Source: Tillus elongatus
Taxonomy: Eukaryota > Arthropoda > Insecta > Coleoptera > Cleridae
DNA length: 64,000 bases
Assembly (NCBI GenBank): GCA_964006375.1
Contig: OZ023262.1
Coordinates: 53,580,917 to 53,644,916, forward strand
Direction: 5' to 3'
Part shown: piece after piece, positions 11,851 through 24,548 of the stretch
Position numbering within the stretch: the first letter of the stretch is position 1
Layout of the letters: every line of letters begins with the position of its first letter
Notes under the pieces: model-generated
Database searches by the model: none
The model's input: only the letters and a program-made list of their open reading frames with translations
What the model was told of the DNA's origin: nothing
Made by a program: the position numbers and the translations under genes

Positions 11851-12172
11851 AAGAGCCTTGGCGGTTCAGCGGTAAGATCGTGTGTCCCTCAACCGAATGG
11901 TACTAGGTTCGTCCCAGGGTTCTTCTTTCACTTTTTTAGTACAAACTGTAACATTGTTGTAAAGTTAAATCTCTGCCCGTTCCACCCTTCGGAGGAGGCG
12001 TAAAGCCGTCGGTCCCCTGTCCATGCAATTTAGGACACGTTAAAGATCCCTACCCTCCTTACAGAAAGGCAGGGGTTCGGCAAAATTTCCAGGATAGTGA
12101 GGTGAAACTGCTCCCTGACGTCGGTGTTTGGCCATAGTCGCGGAAATAGACCGACATTAAAGAAACAAAAAA
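11851..12172 (+). mobile_element. tRNA-derived SINE, copy 2
   Basis: Same order as copy 1: AGAGCCTTGGCGGTTCAGC head, B-box-like AGGTTCGTCCC at 11905-11915, ACACGTTAAAGATCCCTAC in the body and ATTAAAGAAACAAAAA at the end. The two copies differ at many sites, so the family is old. Confidence 0.75.
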
Positions 12173-12175
12173 TAT

Positions 12176-12605
12176 CTGGACGCAGCAGGTGCGTTATGGT
12201 AGCGAATTTTCTTTAAAATATTTTTAATAGCAAATGTCTTTCTTTGATGAAAGCAGCATCAAACTTGGTTGCCTATATAGTAGAAACAATGTACCATATT
12301 CCATTGAAATAAATTTATTGTTTGAAAATATATAAACATTTTTCAAAAGTCTAGGTGCAGCAAATGTGTTATGGAAGTGAATTTCCACAAAAATGTTTTT
12401 AATAGCAAATGCGAGCAGGCATCAATCTGATTACCGGTATAGCCTATGTGGTAGAAACAATGTACTATATTTTATCAAAATTACTTATGGTTTGAAAATA
12501 TACAAAAATTTTCTGAAAATAAACTTAAATGTTGGTTTTCTATCCAACAAAGCTTACGTTAATAGCAAATTGAGTTATTGAAATTTGAAGGATTTTATGA
12601 AAATT
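12176..12605 (+). repeat. Two adjacent degenerate TAC/MITE 5' ends
   Basis: GGACGCAGCAGGTGCGTTATG near 12178 and GGTGCAGCAAATGTGTTATG near 12354 are two variants of the TAC 5' terminus. Each is followed by the AATAGCAAATG and GTAGAAACAATGTAC body segments. Confidence 0.7.
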
Positions 12606-12867
12606 CGGTAAATTTGCAGATTAGCTCCCGAACGCTTTTCAACAAATTGTTTTCAGAAACATTACTAGGACCCCACCTGGATGCACAAAGCACAAGAAAA
12701 ATTTCTTGTTCACACCACCCAAGGAAGTTATGGGACTGGGAGTGAATAGGGGTGCTGTGCGGGGTAGGCAGGCTTTAAGGGGGATATGGCTTCAAGATGT
12801 GAAAAAGACAGCTTTCAAGCCCGCTTTATTCGAATTTTCTGCTCATATTTCCTTTTTACTACCTACC
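12606..12867 (+). repeat. Single arm of the foldback family
   Basis: TTTGCAGATTAGCTCCCGAA through GGGATATGGCTTCAAGATG matches one arm of the palindromic element at 45703-46511. Confidence 0.75.
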
Positions 12868-13035
12868 TAACATAGTGGCGCAGAAGAGGATATTAACGAG
12901 ATTCTGGTGTTTATATAGGCTTTGTTATCAACAGGCAAGCGCTATAGCCAACTGTCAGGGTTTCAAAATGTTTGCATGCACGCAGTTCTGACACGGAATA
13001 AACATAAGTCTATGGACAAAAGTGATGACGTCCGT

Positions 13036-13166
13036 TTATGTTGGAAAATTTTCCGGGAAAACCTGGTCCGATTTTCCTGGCTAACGAACTTATTCAAGTC
13101 ACTCACAAAAGGAAGGTACTTTTTTAATTTTATCAAGATCGGTCCATTATTTTTTGAGTTATCGGT

Positions 13167-13244
<78 letters not shown>

Positions 13245-13260
13245 CACAGATCTCCCCATA
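13036..13260 (+). repeat. TAC repeat fragment with (TA)n
   Basis: It contains CCGGGAAAACCTGGTCCGA, CTAACGAACTTATTCAAG and GAGTTATCGGTCGG. After the (TA)n tract only a few bases (CAGATCTCCCCAT) of a 3' end remain. Confidence 0.75.
13171..13242. repeat. (TA)n microsatellite
   Basis: 72 bp of TA at the standard position of a TAC repeat. Confidence 0.99.
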
Positions 13261-13860
13261 AGCGATTTTTTTTAATTCGCTAAATGCACAATCATACTTG
13301 TACTTATTATTATTATCATCGCAGTCTCAAGCTAGTGATTTCATGATCAGAAAAATGAAATGCTTTTATGCAACAACGCACTGGTTATCAAATTGTTAAC
13401 TTGTTCTACATAAATTTTACCTTTTATTGCAGGTGTATGTCGTCATCAAAAACAATGTGCAATCACTTATCTGATACAATAAAAAGCATATTAACATCAG
13501 ACTGCATAAATAAGTTACTACTGTAGCAATCAATGTAGGTTAAAACAGTTAATTGATTTAAATTTTAAGAATAAATAAAATTATGAAACTGTAACTATTT
13601 TTTATTTTATTTTATTGTATCTGATCTTTAATGTTTCGTAACATAAAATATACAAAGCTCATAAATATAAACAATTGCCTAAAATTAACCAGTAATTTTG
13701 CAATGATTACAAAAGCTTTTTTGTACCTTTTGTGCACACAGAGAAGGGTTCATTTAAACTTATGCTTGTCTATGAAACCTTTTCTGATTGCTAACATTGT
13801 TTTATATACTTCCATAAATAATACCTATGAATGAATATAATATTTCGCCAGAGTGAAAAA
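13261..13860. other. Intergenic, no recognisable feature
   Basis: AT-rich, no motif or shared repeat seen. Confidence 0.5.
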
Positions 13861-13862
13861 GC

Positions 13863-14194
13863 CTGGACGCAGCAAATGCGTTATGGTAGTGAATTTTCAT
13901 AGAAATGATCTGGCACAAAATATTTTATTATACTTGTTTTTCTTGTAACCTAGAGATCTAAATTTTGGTGTGTTGTTTACTTTTTATATCGTTAACCTAC
14001 CTACCAAATTTGGTTATCATAGATTTTTTATTTTTTTGAGAAAAAATTTTTTTTCGAATGAAAACTAAAAATTTCCCCGGAAAACCTCGTCCGATTTTCC
14101 TGACTAACGAACTTATTCAAGCCACATTTACAAAAGGAAGGTACGTGCTAAAGTTTATCAAAATCGGCCTATTATTTTTTGAGTTATCGGTGTG

Positions 14195-14259
<65 letters not shown>
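13863..14259 (+). repeat. TAC repeat, short subtype, 5' half up to (TA)n
   Basis: It begins CTGGACGCAGCAAATGCG and continues through CCTACCTACCAAATTTGG, CGTCCGATTTTCCTGACTAA and GAGTTATCGGTGTGATACAT to the TA tract, where Penelope-like sequence takes over. Confidence 0.8.
14199..14259. repeat. (TA)n microsatellite
   Basis: 61 bp of TA at the boundary between a TAC repeat and a Penelope-like fragment. Confidence 0.99.
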
Positions 14260-14262
<3 letters not shown>

Positions 14263-14283
14263 TTAAGTTTTTCGTGACGGTAA

Positions 14284-14643
14284 GTGTTATTTATCAAAAA
14301 ATTGTGGGAAAGCCGTCAGTTGTAAAATAAAACTCTTTATTATAGGCCGAGCAAATTTTTATTCCATTCTCAAGGCTACAACATGGAAAGAAAAAAGTTT
14401 ACAATTTACATGGAAAAAATATGAAAATTTAAAATACTTACATATAACGTGAGTTCTACTAAACTAATTATTCAATGACAAACATAAAAAAAACCTTTTT
14501 ATAAATTTGACTGAAGTCGAAAAGTGCCAAGCTGACATATAAAGCTAACTATTATCTAATTGAATTTGTTTTTTGTTTTGTCTAAAATTATTATCTTTCT
14601 TTAAGTTTATTAAATTGTCGTTAAAAGTAATTTCGATTTTTTC
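14284..14643 (-). mobile_element. Penelope-like element fragment, minus strand (3' end)
   Basis: On the minus strand this is the last part of the GIY-YIG coding region, the 3' UTR (arms 14440-14637 pair with 14860-15080) and a terminal segment that matches 15975-16111. It is head to head with the plus-strand fragment that begins at 14644. Inverted partial copies are typical of Penelope-like elements. A roughly 30-bp deletion separates it from its partner arm. Confidence 0.7.
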
Positions 14644-15085
14644 GAAACACATTCCTTTATTCCATGTAATAATTTTAGTTTAAGATACATGGGAAACGAG
14701 TCCTTAAAGATAGGTTAACACGGCACAAAAGTGACATACGTTTACAAAAAAGAACTTGCTCTCTGTCAGAACATAATCTCGACACTGGCCACAATATAAA
14801 TTTTAGTAATGTTTCTATTTTACACTGTGAAACCTTAAGTAATAAAATAATAGAAGAATTTGAAATTACTTTTAATGACAATTTAATAAACTTAAAGAAA
14901 GATAATAATTTTAGAAATCACTACCCCTATTTATATTTCCTAGACAAAAACAAAAACAAATTCAATTAGACAATAGTTAGCTTTATATGTCAGTTTGGCA
15001 CTTTTCGACTTCAGTCAAATTTATAAAAAGGTTTTTTATGTTTGTCATTGAATAATTAGTTTAGTAGAACTCACGTTATATGTAA
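14644..15085 (+). mobile_element. Penelope-like element fragment, plus strand
   Basis: It holds a GIY-YIG coding piece and a 3' UTR that ends where a TAC repeat is inserted (15095-15968). The terminal segment resumes at 15975. Confidence 0.7.
14690..14944 (+). pseudogene. GIY-YIG endonuclease domain, C-terminal part, of a Penelope-like element
   Basis: There is no ATG, so it is easily missed. The frame starting at 14693 is open for 83 codons to TAG at 14942-14944. It reads GKRVLKDRLTRHKSDIRL, then CSLSEHNLDTGHNINF and IIEEFEITFNDN. The arginine and histidine block, the SEH.LDTGH block and the glutamate near the end fit the GIY-YIG nuclease fused to the RT of Penelope-like elements; this nuclease nicks the target DNA. 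The upstream GIY-YIG tyrosines and the whole RT are missing because the fragment is cut at the inverted junction (14643/14644). I judge the family from motif order only. Confidence 0.65.
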
Positions 15086-15094
15086 AAATTTTAA

Positions 15095-15968
<874 letters not shown>

Positions 15969-15974
15969 ACTTTT

Positions 15975-16360
<386 letters not shown>

Positions 16361-16516
16361 TTTATAATAGACTTTTTTCTGTTTCTTAACTCTGTCCACA
16401 TATCTATTCTATTTATCTCGCACTACTGAGAACAGGTAATTAGCTCACATTCACTCCTCTAAATATCGTATCTTAGCCCAATATCTTAGGCTAGATACAT
16501 TCTCACCACAACTAGA

Positions 16517-16559
16517 ACCGTAGACCGGTTTCGCTCTAATTAGAGCTCGTCAGTACGGC
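16517..16559 (-). ncRNA. Hammerhead ribozyme motif, canonical core
   Basis: On the minus strand: GCCGTA, then CTGACGA, a 5-bp stem II (GCTCT/AGAGC, loop AATT), GAA, the self-complementary ACCGGT (stem III), C as the cleavage-site base, and TACGGT. GCCGTA and TACGGT pair over six positions (five Watson-Crick and one G-U) as stem I. All conserved core bases are present. Stem III is too short to fold alone and suits a dimeric hammerhead. Confidence 0.75.
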
Positions 16560-16833
16560 ATACTAATTGCAGCGAAAATACACCTATAAGTAATATGGGT
16601 ATGGTAGCCAGCCTTCCAACACCAAGTGAGATGTAAGACATGAAACACGTGCCGCCACCTTGTTGCGAAACCAAGTAGTATGTTGTCACGGCAGCTCCAA
16701 ATAATACAGAATGTAAAAAATAGAGACTGTATACAACCAACTAACAATTTAGTAAATTGTCAGCCCTGGCCCATTTCTACCCTAATATAAAGACAAAGTA
16801 TGTAAGGCTAGATGCATTCTCACCACAATTAGA

Positions 16834-16876
16834 ACCGTAGACCGGTTTCGCTCTAATTAGAGCTGGTCAGTGTGGC
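16834..16876 (-). ncRNA. Hammerhead motif, decayed second copy
   Basis: Stem II and GAA-ACCGGT are unchanged, but the core reads CTGACCA instead of CTGACGA and the upstream stem I strand is GCCACA, which no longer pairs well with TACGGT. Probably inactive. Confidence 0.6.
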
Positions 16877-16930
16877 ATTCTAATTGCAGAAAAAATACGC
16901 CTATAAAGTAATACGGCTATGGTAGCCCGC

Positions 16931-17747
16931 AATATGATTTGCGGATGATACAGTTGTTTATTACGAAGGCAGTTCATGGGTCGATGTCAAAGCGCTGGCA
17001 GAAAATCATTTTCAACAAGGGGGGAGGAAAACTCGTTGAGTTTAAATGTTCAAAAAACTAAGTTTTTGAAGTTTCAATTTATCAGAGTCATTTACCTGCC
17101 TTTAGCGCACTGAATATTAAATCCGCAAGGGGTGCGGTGCGAATTGGGGATTCGGACAGTGTAAAATATCTTGGAGTACTAACTGACCAGCACCTTCGTT
17201 GGAATAATCATATTGAGGCCACGGTCAAAAAGCTCAGAGGCTTATTGTATCGTATGAAAATTTTGAAAAGCTATTTACCTGTACAAGTACTCAGAAAATT
17301 ATACATCTCGTTAGTGGAGCCTCATCTCCGTTATGGTATAATTGCCTGGGGTGGAGCTTCTCCTTCGTACCTGGAATGTTTGCATCAAAGAAGGATATTG
17401 AAAGTGATCTATAACTTGGAAAATACTTGTCCTACGGATAGGCTGCTTGAGGTGTTACAAGTTTCATACTTATCTCAGCTTTACGCCTACGCGGTGCTTG
17501 TATCTACAAGGCAGAGGCTACAATCGGATCCGCATTTAACAGTCAATATTTTCTACCAAACACGACAAGCTGAGCGGTGAGAAATAGATGTAAGTTTTCG
17601 TTCGGACAGAGATGCTATACGTACAGATGTACTCGACTCTTGAATGCTTTACCACCTCATTTTAAACAATTTACGATGGCAAGATACAAATGTGAAGTAC
17701 GTAGATGGATATTTGAAAATCGACCGCTTGTACGCGCGCTTTTGTGA
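16931..17747 (+). pseudogene. LINE-A copy 2, RT C-terminal half, broken
   Basis: The FADD catalytic block is at the left end. The longest open block, 17137-17580, covers the thumb (KYLGVLTDQHLRW, LRKLYISLVEPHLRYG). It ends at a TGA caused by a lost base relative to copy 1 (AELVRNR there, AER and stop here). The C-terminus resumes in another frame to TGA at 17745-17747. Further small deletions lie near 17020 and 17385. Confidence 0.8.
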
Positions 17748-18137
17748 TAACAGCAGTAGTGTTGTATTTGTGTGGCGTGTAAGTGGGGGCGCACACGCGC
17801 GGGAATGTGTGTGTGCGGGTGTGAGATTGAGCCTGTGTATGTGTGTGTGACTGTGTGGGTGAGTGTGTTGGGTAAGAGTAGCATATGCGTGTGCGCGGGC
17901 GTGTATATGATGTGTGTGTGTGAATTTATGTGCGGTTCCTATTTTATGTGTGTTTGCCTCTTGGTGTTTGTCTCGAAACTCTATCCTGTCTGCATATTGT
18001 TGATTAGATAATGCCGCAAGCAAGGCTAAGCCTTAAGCGGATATTGCTTATTGTACTTACGTTTAGAAAGTGAAAGATTGTATATTGTTAAGCATAGTTT
18101 TGTAAATGTTGGGAAATAAACGTATTATTATTATACA
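16931..18137 (+). mobile_element. LINE-A copy 2, 5' truncated
   Basis: It starts inside the RT at the FADD codons (TTTGCGGATGATACAGTTG) and runs to the same (TTA)n tail as copy 1. It carries the complete GT-rich 3' UTR without the LINE-B insert, which makes it the reference for the empty site. Confidence 0.85.
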
Positions 18138-18144
18138 TACATAC

Positions 18145-18157
<13 letters not shown>

Positions 18158-18240
<83 letters not shown>
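18158..18240. repeat. (TA)n microsatellite
   Basis: 83 bp of TA just after the LINE-A tail. Confidence 0.99.
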
Positions 18241-18242
<2 letters not shown>

Positions 18243-18345
18243 AAATAATATGTATGTATAAAAACATATAAAAATTGAAACTGCCCCTGGATATGGGTTC
18301 TAGGGTCCTAGTTCGCGCTCACTTGAAGAAAGAAAATTCACTAAA
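18241..18345 (+). repeat. TAC repeat 3' end
   Basis: AAACATATAAAAATTGAAAC, GGGTCCTAGTTCGCGCTCA and GAAAATTCACTAAAA follow the TA tract. The middle segment is shortened. Confidence 0.7.
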
Positions 18346-18526
18346 ATTACGAGATCTATTTCTATTTAGTGAAATTTAGTAGAAACGACTTTTAAAATTT
18401 GAAATTTTTTTTTCAAATGGTCGCAAAAAAAGTGTCCCTTTCTCTAACAAAATCGACGTTTTAGGGTTTTTCGAAATTCTCAGCAGTTTTCAGGAAAACC
18501 TTGGTGCAACCTATTATAATGGACAG

Positions 18527-18528
<2 letters not shown>

Positions 18529-18604
<76 letters not shown>
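18529..18604. repeat. (TA)n microsatellite
   Basis: 76 bp of TA at the left border of the hammerhead array. Confidence 0.99.
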
Positions 18605-18605
<1 letters not shown>

Positions 18606-18679
18606 CTAAAAAATATTTATAACACGGCATTTCTGTACTATACAGGGAGAAGGGTTAAGGGCAAAGCCGCAAGGAGACA

Positions 18680-18724
18680 ACCACATACACGTGTTTCAAG
18701 CTTATTAGCCATCATCAGTACGGT
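18680..18724 (-). ncRNA. Hammerhead ribozyme motif, canonical core (unit 1)
   Basis: Minus strand: ACCGTA, CTGATGA, a stem II from GGCT/AGCT with loop AATA (one G-U; the pair next to the core is T-T), GAA, self-complementary ACACGTGT (stem III), A, TGTGGT. ACCGTA pairs with TGTGGT over six positions with two wobbles as stem I. All conserved core bases are present. Confidence 0.7.
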
Positions 18725-18983
18725 ATAGCCAGGTGAAGATTGGGACACTCTGGATGAAGATGCAAAAATACACGGAGTCACAACAGGCAACCGGTGCACA
18801 TTTGTAGCAACATTTGGAAGACCCTCAATCCGAGGGAAACAACCAAAAAAGCTACGGAGGCAAAGAAATCACCTGCGTGAGCATCCGGAGCCCAGGAAGT
18901 TATACTAACTAAAAAATTATTTATAACACGGCATTTCTGTACTATACAGGGAGAAGGGTTAAGGGCAGAGCAGCAAGGAGACA

Positions 18984-19028
18984 ACCGCATACACGTGTTT
19001 CAAGCTTATTAGCCATCATCAGTACGGT
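18984..19028 (-). ncRNA. Hammerhead ribozyme motif, canonical core (unit 2)
   Basis: Identical to unit 1 except that the 3' strand of stem I is TGCGGT. This pairs with ACCGTA over six positions with one wobble, so it is slightly more stable. It lies 304 bp from the motif of unit 1. Confidence 0.75.
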
Positions 19029-19174
19029 ATAGCCAGGTGAAGATGGGAACACTCTGGCTTAAGATGCAAAAATACACGGAGTCACAACAGGCAACCAGTG
19101 CACATTTGTAGCAACATTTGACTCCGTGTATTTTTGCATCTTCATCCAGAGTGTTTCCATCTTCACCTGGCTAT

Positions 19175-19220
19175 AGCGTACTGATGATGGCTAATAAGCT
19201 TGGAACACGTGTATGCGGTT
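19175..19220 (+). ncRNA. Hammerhead motif in the inverted unit, mutated core
   Basis: Same layout on the plus strand, but GAAAC has become GGAAC (core A13 lost) and the stem I strand is AGCGTA, so one pair is broken. Probably inactive. Confidence 0.6.
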
Positions 19221-19269
19221 GTCTCCTTGCGGCTTTGCCCTTAACCCTTCTCCCTATATATACATACAT

Positions 19270-21215
<1,946 letters not shown>

Positions 21216-21666
21216 GAGTCTTAAGTAATGGTACACAGAGCAATGGCCGATTCTTGATAAAAAAATTATGCGATTCAGATACATTTATTTTATACCAAAA
21301 GTTAATAATAACCGAGATACAGGTGTCAAGGTAGAAAAATTAAATCCCATTTTCCTTAATATCTCTGAAACACTTCGCGATAAATCCATTAATTCGGAGG
21401 TTTTTTTTGGATGAGAAATTCAAATTCGTCAATGATTTGGATGTATTTTGTAGAGGGCGCCACAGGCGGCTATCACGATACATCTGATTCCTTCCAACTT
21501 TTTTTTGGCCAAACTGTATGTCACTGTGGAGCCAAAAAATCGTTGCCCCTTATCTTATTTACATAAAAAATATATACGAGAGCTGATGATGCACGAAAAA
21601 CAAACATTTTGAATAATTGGTTACGTTTTTGTATTCCTACATCAATAACGATAATATCTAAAACAA

Positions 21667-22728
21667 TTATAAATAAAACATATTTTCCCGTGACGACAAA
21701 TGTTTAATATGACCACCATTTTCTTCCATACATTTTGCAATCCTCTTAGAGAAAGACCACTTCATTTTAAACAGCAATTGTTCATTCCGAAATAATGTCA
21801 CTGCATCTTGAATTTTGTTAAGTAGTTCTTCAGGTGTATTTATCGTATTTTCGTAAGCTGTCGATTTCATACAATCTCATACACAAACGTCCATAGGATT
21901 GAAGTTAGGACTTCGTGGAGGCCTGGGTATTGGCAATCCACGTCCTATGCAACGATTGTCAAAGCATATATTTAAGAAATCCCTTACTGCACGAGAGAAA
22001 TGCGCAGGTGCCCCATCTTGGATAAAAACATTACTTGCTTAAATTCAGAGGCACATCCAGAATGTTCCCTAGTTAATTTTGGAGGAACTGTAAGGACAGA
22101 GGACCATTCAATTTGGGTAATACATAGGGTCCTATGAAATAATCGTCAATAACTTCGCACCAAATATTAATTTTAAATTCGTGTTGAAAATGGCGGTCTG
22201 TAGTTAGGTGAGGGTTTCCTGTATCCACACATGTTTGTTTCGAAAATTGAATATTCCTCGACGAGTAAAAGTTGCCTCGTCCGTAAACAGAATCTTTTTA
22301 ATAAAACGTAAACCTTCATTCTGGAGCATGCAAACGAAGTTACAAAATTGCAATCGTGCTTGAAGGTCAATTTCAAGTAGGTGTTGCACAGGCGTAGAAT
22401 GATAAGGGTGTAGTTTTTCTTAATGAAAATTGCAAAAATTCCTGCACGAGCCGCCATAAGTCTTGTACTTATTTCTGGAGTATCGGCAACGGCTACTACA
22501 ATTTCTTCTTCTTGCTCTGGTGTGATAGTTTTCGGACGTCCTAAGACTTTTTCTTACCTCACCCAATCGATCGTAAATTCTCTTAAAAGTTTTGAAATCT
22601 GGTTGATGTCGATTGGGGTACATTTCTAAATAACGTTGACAAGCTTGACGCCCATTGTAATTTTCCTGGGCGTATAAACACAACATGTCTCTTATTTCTA
22701 CATTGTAATAATTATTATGTCTTGGCAT
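21667..22728 (-). pseudogene. Mariner-like transposase A, decayed
   Basis: This would be the DD(D/E) transposase that excises and inserts the element at TA. The ATG lies at 22728-22726 (minus strand), giving PRHNNYYNVEIRDMLCLYAQ and a helix-turn-helix N-terminus to about 22540. After a frameshift, LFTDEATFTRRGIFNF (near 22270) supplies the first aspartate. FIQDGAPAHFSRAVRDF (near 22020) supplies the second. RSPNFNPMD (near 21905) supplies the third. A stop follows at about 21880, and the C-terminal frame resumes at 21870-21667. Several shifts and stops mean no full protein. Confidence 0.8.
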
Positions 22729-22731
22729 TTT

Positions 22732-23909
22732 TTTTTGTTCCCTCAGGGCTCGTCCTCGGCCTTGCCGCCCCGATAGCACCGCAACCCTTGGTTGATTGTG
22801 CATACCCTTAGTCTTACTCCACCCATTCCAAGATCACTGTGCCTTGAACTAGTCTGCACAGCGATTGGTAGGGTGAAGTTTTATATTGCTCTGTCTCCGG
22901 TCTAGAGTGACCGTAGATCAGTTGTCTTTTCCGGTCCAGAGCTATACACTCACACAAGATGTGCTGGGCTGATTCCTCTCCCTCGCCGCAGAGTCTGCAT
23001 GCGAGGTCCCCTTCGAACCGCCCCATTTTATGCAGGTGTTTCTTGACGGCCATGTGTCCCGTCAAGAGACCTGTTGTGTTTCTGAGCTGTCCTCTGCTAA
23101 GGTTTAGCAGATCCACAGCTCTCTTTGAACTGGGTCCGTCAATTATTGACTTCCCATGTCTGAGCCCTGGACAGTCCGCCCAGTACACCTTGTGTTGGTT
23201 TCTGACCCAGGACTTAATGGCTCCCCTGGCAGTGCTCTTTGACACGCCCAGAGCCGGTTCTGGTCCCATAAATGGTTCTGCTGATCCTCTCTTCGCGAGA
23301 CTGTCAGCTTCTTCATTGCCTTTAACCCCCGAGTGACCCGGCACCCAGATGAGGGTCACCTCATTCTGCCCAGCCAGGTCGCTCGTCTCGTCTCGGCACT
23401 CACTCACCAGCCAGGAATTTACCCGTGGGCTACTTAGTGCCTTATGGGCTGCCTGGCTGTCTGTGGCTATGAGGATCCGCTTGTTGGTGTAGCCCCTCCT
23501 CTTGTTCTCCCGCACACAGTGCAGGATGGCGTACATCTCGGCCTGAAACACCGTTGCATGGGCTCCGAGGGAAATACTATGACTTACCCTCGGTCCTTCC
23601 GAGTAAACACCTGCCCCCGTCCCACGCTCCCCGCCAGATCCGTCCGTGAACCAGACGAGCGCGTCCCGTGGCATGCCCGGCGTCTCCTCCCGCCATGCCT
23701 CGCGATCAGGGATTTCCACTGTAAAGTTGTTTTCCCTGAACATTCGCGGGCTCGCGAAGTCTGACCTCATTTCAAGCATGGGCTCCTTCACGATCTCCTG
23801 AATTTTGCAGTGGCCCCTGAAGCCTGGGTTGATCTTCAGTCTACCATTGCAGGCTAGTCTGTATAGTCCTAGCCTGGCCTCTCCCATAATAACTAAGTGT
23901 AGGAGGGGG
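22732..23909 (-). mobile_element. LINE-C copy 2, 5' truncated
   Basis: Inserted in transposon A on the minus strand, with its A tail at 22732-22739. The 12-bp duplication TCTTGGCATTTT flanks it (22720-22731 and 23910-23921). Its 3' sequence matches copies 1 and 3. Confidence 0.92.
22814..23909 (-). CDS. LINE-C ORF2 C-terminal part: intact RNase H and zinc motif (5' truncated)
   Basis: One uninterrupted frame of about 365 codons runs from the truncation point to TAG at 22814-22816. It begins in the RT thumb (HLVIMGEARLGLYRLAC). RNase H follows, with VWFTDGSGGERG (aspartate), AEMYAILHCV (glutamate), LIATDSQAAHKAL (aspartate) and GHSGVKGNEEADSLAKRG (aspartate). The tail LLTGHMAVKKHLHKMG and ACRLCGEGEESAQHILCEC holds the CCHC-like zinc motif common in this LINE type. 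The domain degrades template RNA during integration. The absence of stops points to a recent insertion. There is no start codon or promoter of its own, so it is not expected to be expressed alone. Confidence 0.85.
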
Positions 23910-24548
23910 TCTTGGCATTTTGATGAAATTGTTAATTTATTTGCAAGATAATGACAATGCAAACACACTTCTCTTAAACTGAATTTTAGTTTGACAGTTT
24001 ATTTGTTTTCATAAGTCACATCATTCATTAGTTACTGTTCCATAGGCTACTACAATGAATAAACGTCCCAGATTTATTACACCACAGAGGGAAGAAAATT
24101 ATATTCTTTTTTTGTGCATCATCAGCTTTAATTGCATATTTCTCGGAAACTGTTACTCCGAGCGACTTTAATAACGTATATTATTTATGTAAAAGATATA
24201 GGAGCAATGAAGTTTTGGGTCCACAATGACATACGGTGTGGCCAAAAAAAAATTGGAACGAATTAGATGTGTCTTGATAGCCGCTTGTGACGCCCTCTAC
24301 AAAATAGATCCAAATCATTTACGAATTTGAATTTCTCATCCCAAAAAAAAACCCGCGGATACTACAATTCGTGGATTTATCTCGAAGTGTTTCAGAGATA
24401 TTAAAGAAAATGGGATATAATTTTTCAATTTTGACACCCTGTATCTCGGTTATTATTAACTTTTGGAATAGCATAAATGTTGCTGAATCGCATAATTTTT
24501 TATCAAGAATTCGCCATTCCTCGGTGTACCGTTACTTAAGACTCACCT

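Larger units (their letters stand above)
11535..13052. repeat. Inverted-repeat pair of about 180 bp (11535-11722 and 12868-13052)
   Basis: The left arm holds AACATAAACCGACGTCATC and CTCGTTAATATCCTCTTCTG. The right arm holds the reverse complements with few changes, ending in ATGTTGGAAAATTTTCC. The 1.15 kb between them contains a SINE, two MITE fragments and half of a foldback unit. It may be a non-autonomous transposon with long terminal inverted repeats. Confidence 0.75.
16490..16930 (-). repeat. Partial tandem array (317-bp unit) with hammerhead motifs
   Basis: GGCTAGATACATTCTCACC at about 16490 recurs as GGCTAGATGCATTCTCACC at 16807. About 124 bp of the second unit are present before LINE-A copy 2 cuts it off. 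Each unit carries one hammerhead-type motif on the minus strand. Unit length and layout fit metazoan retrozymes or Penelope-derived repeats; no coding capacity is seen. Confidence 0.75.
18605..19254 (-). repeat. Hammerhead repeat array: two direct units and one inverted unit
   Basis: Unit 1 (about 18603-18906, 304 bp) and unit 2 (18907-19120, partial) are direct repeats that start AACTAAAAAAT and share GGAGAAGGGTTAAGGGCA and GATGCAAAAATACACGGAG. At 19121 the sequence flips: ACTCCGTGTATTTTTGCATC through GCCCTTAACCCTTCTCCC is the inverse of the same unit. Each unit has one hammerhead motif. No open reading frame fits a protein. Confidence 0.8.
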
